Below, piece after piece: positions 57,592-64,000 of a stretch of 64,000 nucleotides of DNA. Below the pieces are notes generated by a model. The model saw only the letters and a program-made list of their open reading frames with translations. It searched no databases and was not told the origin of the DNA. The translations under genes were made by a program, and so were the position numbers. Position 1 is the stretch's first letter. The number at the start of each line of letters is the position of its first letter. This DNA is from Brachypodium distachyon. Its lineage: Eukaryota; Streptophyta; Magnoliopsida; Poales; Poaceae. Location of the stretch: assembly GCF_000005505.3 (NCBI RefSeq), contig NC_016135.3, positions 5,225,501 to 5,289,500 on the forward strand. Reading direction: 5' to 3'.

Positions 57592-58939
57592 TGTGAAATC
57601 ATAGGTGATGTGTAACATTGGCAAATGTTTTAGGTGAAATATTGATGTGGATACTTTGGATAGTATGGATACTTATATGATGACTTGTATCTTGTTTAGA
57701 CTTAGTGCTTTGCTACTGGTGTGTTGATCCATTAGTTTCTTATGTGAAAACATGGTGTGAGTTTTGTGGAACTTATCCTGAGTCAAGTCGTGGACTTGTG
57801 CTCGTACTGGTTATTTGTGTGTTCTCTTTCAGGTGTTGCCAGAGCTAGAGGAACGTGGTCGATGACGGGATCGAGGGACGAAGCTTGGGAGAAGCTGAGG
57901 TTGAGGGATCAATGTCATGCGAGACATTCCTGCGACAGAACAATGAAAGTGAAGACTACGATGATCCGAGAGGGCACCGGTTTGTCATACGTTGTTTATA
58001 TCGAAGATGTACGGTATTGGAGATATTCGACACGTGATGGTCGAATTTTGAAGACATCACAAGAAGAGTTGATGGCATGGACTGGCATCGACATGAAGAC
58101 ATGTAGGTCCAGCCGTGGCTGGATGAGAGCTGTTTAAAGATTAAACAGTAGCCTCATCAAGATGGCGTCTGATGGAAAAGAAGTCCACACTAAAGTTGTA
58201 CGCGTCGTCAAGACAAAAAACTTTTCTTTTGGAGTTATCTCAATCCGAGGTCGTCTGTGGGTCCCACGGGAAGAATAACGACCGGGACAGAGGAGTTCGT
58301 GTTGGATTCGGACTCGGTTTAGGGTCGTAAATTTTCCTTTATAAATAGAGGGCATCCTAGCTAGGGTTTTAGTAAGGACGTGAGAGAACTCAGAGCTTTG
58401 GATCTAGATCAATTCTTGGAGAGTTCTTGGATGCATGATTGCATCTTTTGTAATCGATCGACATCGTTGACGGTGTTATCTTTGTTCTTCTCGGATCTTC
58501 GTGGATTATTCGTGCAGATCTTTCTAACACTTTGCTACATATTTGTCACAAGTTCATAATACTTTGCTGCAGATTTATCACGAGATCAAGGAAAGATCGT
58601 GATTACGTCATCTTTCTTGTTATTCCCCGAAATCGATTATAGATTAATTCTCTTAACTTTCTGTCAGCTGTTACTGTTTTGATCATATCTTTTGATTGGT
58701 ACATCCGATTTAGCTGATTTTTGTTGCGTTGGTTAGATAATTTCAATACCTTTTTTTGCATACTTGTACTTATTTTTTGGTTCATCCAAATCAAAAGTTA
58801 TGGCTGTTTTACTATCACAGACAGAAAGGTGATTTAGGGTTTGCACTTTCGGGAAAAGTTTTAATTTGCTTCCGCGCAATCATTCAGCGCCTCCCCCCCC
58901 CCCCCCCCCCCCGCTCTGATTGCCTATCTCAATCTCACA
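57592..58939 (+). repeat. 3' LTR of copia element
   Basis: 1348 bp, same ends as the 5' LTR. It differs by an expanded C homopolymer (about 58893-58913), a shortened block at about 58465 and scattered substitutions. Confidence 0.92.
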
Positions 58940-58944
58940 GTATG

Positions 58945-59240
58945 TGTATCGACTACACCTGCTTGAACAAGACATGCCGTAAAGACCTTTTCCGTTACCA
59001 CGGATCGATCAAGTGATCGACTCCACTGCCGGGTGTGAGTTGTTGTCTTTTGTAGATGCGTATTCTGGTTTTCACCGGATACCACTGAACCCTAATAATC
59101 AAATAAAGACATCATTTATAACCCCGTTCAGGGCTTATTGATATCGCACTGTGCCGTTCGGTTTGAGGAATGCAGGGGTTACTTACCAAAGATGCATGCA
59201 GGGCTTGTTGATATCGCACTGGCAAGTCGGTGCAGAGGCC
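58945..59240 (+). pseudogene. Reverse transcriptase remainder, Tat element 4
   Basis: RT resumes as CIDYTCLNKTCRKDLF, then FVDAYSGFHRI and VPFGLRNAGVTYQR with frameshifts and stops. It breaks off near 59215, where GGGCTTGTTGATATCGCACTG occurs for the second time (first at 59126). The YxDD box and the rest of RT are missing, and RNase H follows at once. Confidence 0.83.
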
Positions 59241-60238
59241 GGTATATTATCTGAGTGAGGTGTTGTCATCATCAAAACAGAATTACCCATTACCAAAAGA
59301 TGGCGTACGGCGTGTATATGGCGGCAAAGAAGCTGAAGCATTATTTTGATGCACACCAAATCCGGGTGATATGTGAAGCGCCTATCTCAGAAATCATGAG
59401 CAATAAAGATGCAAGCGGCCGAATTGCCAAATGGGCTATTGAGTTAGCACCCTACACACTGCAGTATGATAGACGAAATGCCGTGAAGTCTCAGGCGCTA
59501 GTGGATTTCCTAGTGGATTGGGCCGAGATGGAATATGAGCCACCCCCACCTGAAACTAGTTATTGGAAAATGCATTTTGATGGCTCCAAAATGAAAAGCG
59601 GGTTGGGCGCCAACATAGTTCTCACCTCGCTCAAGCGTGATCAGCTGAAGTATGTCTTACAAATTCATTTTGCGGCGTCCAATAACGTCGCCGAGTATGA
59701 GGCGCTTGATCACGGACTAAAGATGGCAAAAGAGATCGGCGTTCGTCGGATTCAATGCTTCGGTGATTCTGACTTGGTGGTCCAGCAAGCATCTGGTAAT
59801 TGGGATGCATTGGATGCTAAGATGGCACTATATCGCTTTCTTGTGCAGAAAATCAACGGTCACTTTGAAGGTTGTGAGTTCCAGCAGATACCACGGGCAC
59901 AGAACAACGCTGCCGACACTTTGTTGAAGCTGGGATCAACGCGGAAGGCCATCCCGGCCGGCATCGCGCTGGAACATCTGTGCAAGCCGTCAATCAAGCC
60001 GTCGCCAGAATCGGAATCGATATTCATTCCAGCAAACTCGGAAGCTGACATTACTCCAATGGATATAGACAGTGGCAATGGTTCCAGCAACCCGGGGACT
60101 GAGTGTCCTAACTCGGCGGAAGCAATGGCGATTGAACCAATGGAGGTAGACGAGCCAGTTTTCAAGACTCGCCCTGTGCCGGCATGGGCACAACCAATAA
60201 TGTTGTACCTTAAGGATGGAGGTGTGCCGGAAGATTAA
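59241..60238 (+). pseudogene. Dual RNase H region of Tat element 4
   Basis: Positions 59255-59530 hold the end of the retroviral-type RNase H (KMAYGVYMAAKKLKHYFDAH, SGRIAKWAIELAPY). Then comes the archaeal-type RNase H: KMHFDGSKMKSGLGANIV, NNVAEYEALDHGLK, CFGDSDLVVQQASGNW and QNNAADTLLKLG, which keeps the Asp/Glu/Asp residues. A linker rich in Pro, Ser and Glu follows. This is one frame of 327 codons without a stop, the best-kept part of the element. Confidence 0.88.
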
Positions 60239-60411
60239 GTATCGGCAAGGCAAATTCAAAGAAGAGCAAAGGCATACACTATTATTAACGGCGAGCTATA
60301 CAAGAGAAGTGTCACCAACGTGTTGCAGCATTGCGTCGAGCCAGAAGAAGGACAAGAAATCCTCCGGGATATTGACCAAGGGGAGTGTGGCCATCATGCA
60401 TCCTCAAGAAC
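60239..60411 (+). pseudogene. Integrase start of Tat element 4, cut off
   Basis: After a TAA at 60236-60238 the frame continues with AKAYTIINGELYKRS and GECGHHASSRT, the start of the integrase zinc region. It stops at 60411, where a type B LTR begins. The integrase core is not in the window. Confidence 0.82.
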
Positions 60412-61341
60412 TGTCGTAGCCCGGGGCTTAGACACCGGGGATGCAAGGCACCCCCTTTTAGGTTCGGCAATGGGCGATGCGATCGCTCCGGCAATCGCCG
60501 GCGAGGCCAATGACGAGCGTGGCAAGGTACAAGCCAGTTTACCCAGGTTCGGGCCACCTGGAGGTGTAAAACCCTACGTCCTACTTCTGAGTGCGTATTA
60601 GCCAATGAACAAGTGTTTACAGGTTGCCGGGGGAGTCCCTGGGCGCTCTCTTCCTTTCTGCTAAGTGGCTACTTGCTACTTCTGGAATAAATCTCTAGGG
60701 ATCGTAACCCAGCTAGAGTCAAACCTTAGAAAAACCGGAACCCTTTGACTGGTGGCGCTTGTCCTCCTTTTATACTCAATGGGATACCACAGGTGCCTCG
60801 GTCTGCATGGGGGACGCGCTTTTGGACACGTGCCGAACAAAGACCCTAGGAAGCTTGCCTTTGCTGCGCTGGCATGCATGCACGGTGCAAAGCACTGTAG
60901 CTAGGGTGATACACGCCCTAGATTCACTGCGAGCTACTCACTGTAGGTTGACTAGACAGGAAACCACTTCCCTGCCGAGCATTTAATGCTCGGCTTGTGC
61001 CACACTCCACGCTCCGACCAGCTCTACACAAAAGGAGCCTACCGGGCAGCCACGTGGCGTCGATACTCTACCTACACAGGGCACCGGCCCTGTTGTAACC
61101 GCCTGCGCCAAGGGACACCCTCCCCAGCAAGTGAGCTTCCCGAGGGTGTCCTGACGAGGATCTTCACGCTGTCATCCGGGGTAACCCCCGCAGCCCGGCT
61201 AGTCCTGCTCCAGGGCAACCCCCTTACCAGGTCCTGTTAGGCTGGTGGCTTCCCGGGCAGCTCGCACGGTCCTTGCGGGGAGCAGGCGAGGCGACCCATG
61301 CGTTGAGAAACGGTGGTACCCCGGCTGCTACTGGTGCGACA
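60412..61341 (-). repeat. Lone type B LTR, minus orientation
   Basis: It runs TGTCGTAGCCCGGGG to GGTGCGACA on the plus strand, 930 bp, similar throughout to 47980-48910. Its TATA box on the minus strand (GAGTATAAAAGGAGGAC, about 60768) shows minus orientation. No primer-binding site on the left or polypurine tract on the right is present, so it stands alone. Flanks AGAAC (left) and GTAGC (right) do not match. Confidence 0.85.
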
Positions 61342-61651
61342 GTAGCCCTCGGGCGTGGGCCGGCAACGCTTGTTCCCGGGCGAAATCATCCTTGGTCGGT
61401 AGCCGGGCTACGCCCTAACCGACACGTGGGTCCCAAGTCGTTTCGGGTTCCCGACCATGTGCTGCTCCAAGGACTCCGCCATTATGGGCAGAGTGGTTGG
61501 GGCGAGATTTCTGCCCTAACCTTCCCCTTAACTGCGGGTGGTTAAGGCCACGTCGCGCATTCCACCCTTAAAACGCAGTTAACCCCAGCTCACCCGTAGG
61601 ATGTGGGTGTGACCGTTGCTCAGCACTAGGGTGCCATAAAACCCCACCGCT
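61342..61651 (+). promoter_or_regulatory. Leader or promoter of the Transposase_28 coding region
   Basis: GC-rich sequence ending in GGTGCCATAAAACCCC (about 61630), which could be a TATA region for the following coding sequence. It is not similar to the type B LTR. Confidence 0.35.
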
Positions 61652-63691
61652 GTGCTTGGGGACAATCACTTAGCCCCCAGTCCCTCCTCCTCATCCCCAC
61701 CCCTCCTCGCGCCCCTAATCCCGCTAATCGCCACCCACATTCCCCATGGTGCCAAGGTCCCCAAGAGGGGGAAGGGTTCCACAAGCTCTGCGGGCGACAA
61801 GGGCGAGAAAGCTCCCAAGAAGCCTCCGTCGGAGAGGGAGCAGAGGAACCGGGAGATGAGGGCCAAGCGGGCCTTCTTCAAGCCCGGCTACAACGGCGAG
61901 GGGGTCGACAAGATTCGGCACGCTGTCGCCACCTCATTCAACGAGTACGGCGAGACGCTCATCTTCCATGCCGGCGGCGACCACCAGGACAACGACTTCC
62001 GGGTGTTTGCCCGCTTCATTCTTGTTAGGTTTGTGCCTCCGTACTCCCTTTTTCTCCATGCTCTCATGGCGGCGTACCAGCTCAAAGTTGCGCAGCTCCA
62101 CCCCACATCCCCTTTCCTTCTGGCCATCTTCCAATTTCTCTGCGAGGGGTTTGTCGGGGTGATGCCGTCAGTGGCATTGTTCCGCCATTACTTCTACCCG
62201 CGCGTCGAGCAGACGGGAGCGATGTTGTCGGGGGTCTCGTTCCGCGCTCGCGACAAGATGAAATCGGAGTTCATCGTGCGGACCGAGAAGAAAATTGAGA
62301 AGGAGTGGCACGCGGACTGGTGTTGGGTTCGCGTGGACGAGCCCGACGAGTTCATCCATACGCCCACCGAGCTGCCGGCGAGTAACGGCAGCTGGCGGGA
62401 CCGCTGCAGCCAAGACACGGAGCTCCTTTCCATCGTTAAGAAGATCAAGGCCCTGCGGCTAGCGGGGCTCACCGATCTAGACGTGGCGCGCACCTACATT
62501 AGCCGGCGCATCGCGCTGCTGCACCTGCGGTCTCGCCCCGCGTGGATGTACACGGCGCCCGGGGACACCACACGCCTACAAAGCATGGGCGTGACGCCAG
62601 AGGTGATCCAGGGGTGGGTGAAGGAAATCACCGGGGAGGACGCCCCATTCACGGAACTGCCCCCGGGGGCACCATCACTTCACGTCGACGTTGCGGGCCT
62701 CCACGACATTATCGGCACCTTCCCGCCCTACAACGAGTGTGGGCTGATGTCCGATCCCCCGGTTTCAGCCCCGTAGCCTCCGCCACCCGCAGCCCGTGGG
62801 AAGCAAGTGGCCGAGGAGAGCGAGGGGGGATCGGATTCCAGCTGGCCCAGTGACGAGTCCTCCGGCGACGAGGCTGACGGCTTTTTTGGAGCCCAGACGG
62901 TCCTCCCTGAGGCGGAGGTGGAGGACGAGGACGATGTGCCGCTGGTGCGGCGACCAAGAGCACCGGCGGCAGGAGCACCCGGCGGGAGTTCATCTCCCGC
63001 GGGTCCCGCTGCCGTAGCGGCTACCTCCGCAACGGCCACATGCGCCTTGGCGGCTTCCGCGGCAACGTCACGAGGGTCAGCGGTCACGGGCTACTCGCTC
63101 AAGCTCAACCCCTCAAGATAAGCTGACGTTTTTCTCCCCCTTTTATTTACAAGTTTGTGCTTGCCTTGATTCCTTTCCCTCTTTGTTGATGCCTTGCAGG
63201 GATGACGCCCTAGCGAGAGCCTGCAAGAGGGGGAGAACCGACACTGTGCCCGCTACGCCAAGCAAGAAGCCGCGCACCAGGGCCAGCGTTAGTGCCAGTC
63301 TGATCGGCATGAGGACCAGCGGCACCGCCACTACGCCTGCCGCCGACCCACTCCTAGAGGAGGAGGAGCCGCAGCAGGTACAGACCCCCTCCCCTAACTT
63401 ACATGCTCCTTCTGCACATTAACCCTTAACCGTGCGATTACTTTGGCTTGCAGGCAAAACCCAGCCTGCAGGGGGCAGCCCGACAGCAGAAGCCGGGGCA
63501 GAGGGGAACAAATCTCCACCCGCAAGCGCGGCGACCCCGCAAGGTACTCATCCAGAACTCCCTTGCGCTCGTCGCCGGGTGCCTCAGCCTGGCTAGAAGT
63601 AACTTGTCTTGCTCTTGTTGCAGGTCCCAATGCGCCCACCACGGAAGCACAAATGACGCCGAGGACGGCTTTCTTTTCAAGAAAGGGAGGA
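61652..63691 (+). pseudogene. Transposase_28 ('putative gypsy type transposon') protein, interrupted
   Basis: A frame from 61652 to 63121 contains VDKIRHAVATSFNEYGETLI, FARFILVRFVPPYSLFLHAL and FVGVMPSVALFRHYFYPRVE, characteristic of the plant Transposase_28 family found with gypsy-like elements. No ATG opens the frame (it starts GTG); the nearby ATG at 61746 is in another frame. A TAG at 62774-62776 interrupts it ahead of an acidic, Ser/Glu-rich tail. Downstream, 63201-63380, about 63455-63541 and from 63626 look like further exons with AG/GT borders. The last is cut by the LTR at 63692. The role of the family is unknown. Confidence 0.75.
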
Positions 63692-64000
63692 TGATATGGA
63701 CATGCTAACCATGGATACGACCTTTGGTACCCTCAATTCTATAATATTTGACAAGATTTATAATCAGGTGAATTCAAGTAGTAATTGTTTTCATTGTCAT
63801 ATTTATGAAGAGGCGGAGCTACTACTATCTTGTCTCGTTTTATTACGTAGGCATCTTGTCGAGCTTTTCAAGTCCAAGGTCAAGATGAGATACGATGGAG
63901 GCGAACGGGAGGGCCAACAAGAATCAAGCATTCATACAGCTGAGAGGGAAGGATTTCAAGTGTACTTTCCAACAAATCAAACGGCACATGATTCGGAGCT
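63692..64000 (+). repeat. LTR start, same family as 8998, runs off the window
   Basis: It begins TGATATGGACATGCTAACC and matches 8998-9306 with a handful of substitutions, all the way to the window edge. It follows AAGAAAGGGAGGA, which could be a polypurine tract (making this a 3' LTR) or simply coding sequence of the interrupted protein (making it a new insertion). The window cannot decide. Confidence 0.85.

Larger units (their letters stand above)
52104..58939 (+). mobile_element. Ty1/copia element, internally deleted, inserted in Tat element 4
   Basis: The two LTRs are 52104-53443 and 57592-58939. The 5-bp target duplication is GTATG at 52099-52103 and 58940-58944. It contains an initiator tRNA-Met primer-binding site, a gag, a protease fragment and the end of RNase H, and a polypurine tract AAGGGGGAGA. 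Integrase and almost all of RT are missing. LTRs differ by several indels and many substitutions, so the insertion is not recent. It resembles the SIRE-like copia group in its long gag, but lineage assignment is tentative. Confidence 0.93.

Overview
This is a piece of a flowering-plant nuclear genome, almost certainly a grass (Poaceae). The evidence is genes with many introns, several Stowaway MITEs with the CTCCCTCCGT-type end, CACTA elements with the grass-type subterminal repeats, and dense nested Ty3/gypsy retrotransposons of the Tekay (chromodomain) and Tat (archaeal-type RNase H) lineages. I see no prokaryotic, plastid or mitochondrial features.

Only two ordinary host genes can be supported, both in the left third. 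The first (327-1702, minus) encodes a 312-residue plant coiled-coil protein of unknown function in five exons. The second (12903-18315, plus) is a full-length copper amine oxidase of 729 residues in five exons, with the cofactor tyrosine, the catalytic aspartate and the copper histidines all present. A second copy of the amine oxidase promoter region lies 7.3 kb upstream (5197-5560) with no coding sequence behind it. The space between is occupied by a 1.5-kb CACTA-like element, a Stowaway MITE and a 3.86-kb CACTA element (8486-12342, TAA duplication) that itself carries an LTR insertion with a palindromic layout and a 5-bp duplication (8998-10460).

From 21.4 kb to the right edge the window is a nest of retrotransposons. 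Element 1 (Tat-like gypsy, plus, LTR at 21406) is split. Its gag and protease end at 24634 and its integrase resumes at 35656. Between them sits element 2, a Tekay chromovirus with a 3.3-kb 3' LTR, a 5' LTR that has lost its first half, an extra ORF ahead of gag, and a nearly complete gag-pol with a chromodomain. Next come an inverted Tekay LTR with an internal deletion (37038-37882), fused head to head to the LTR of element 3, a second Tekay copy that keeps its extra ORF but is cut off inside gag at 40692. A minus-strand Tat element follows (40693-48910), whose two LTRs do not match each other. Then comes element 4 (Tat, plus, 48911-60411), whose reverse transcriptase is interrupted by a complete copia-type insertion (52104-58939, GTATG duplication). 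The right end holds a lone LTR (60412-61341), a Transposase_28 ('putative gypsy type transposon') coding region with introns (61652-63691), and the start of another LTR at 63692 of the same family as the one inside the CACTA element.

All retroelement reading frames carry stops, frameshifts or lost catalytic residues, so none looks autonomous as it stands. The two most unusual signals are the extra Tekay ORF, whose two copies differ only at synonymous sites over a 36-codon block, and the set of junctions without target duplications, which suggest recombination between elements. I found no evidence for a wholly new system.
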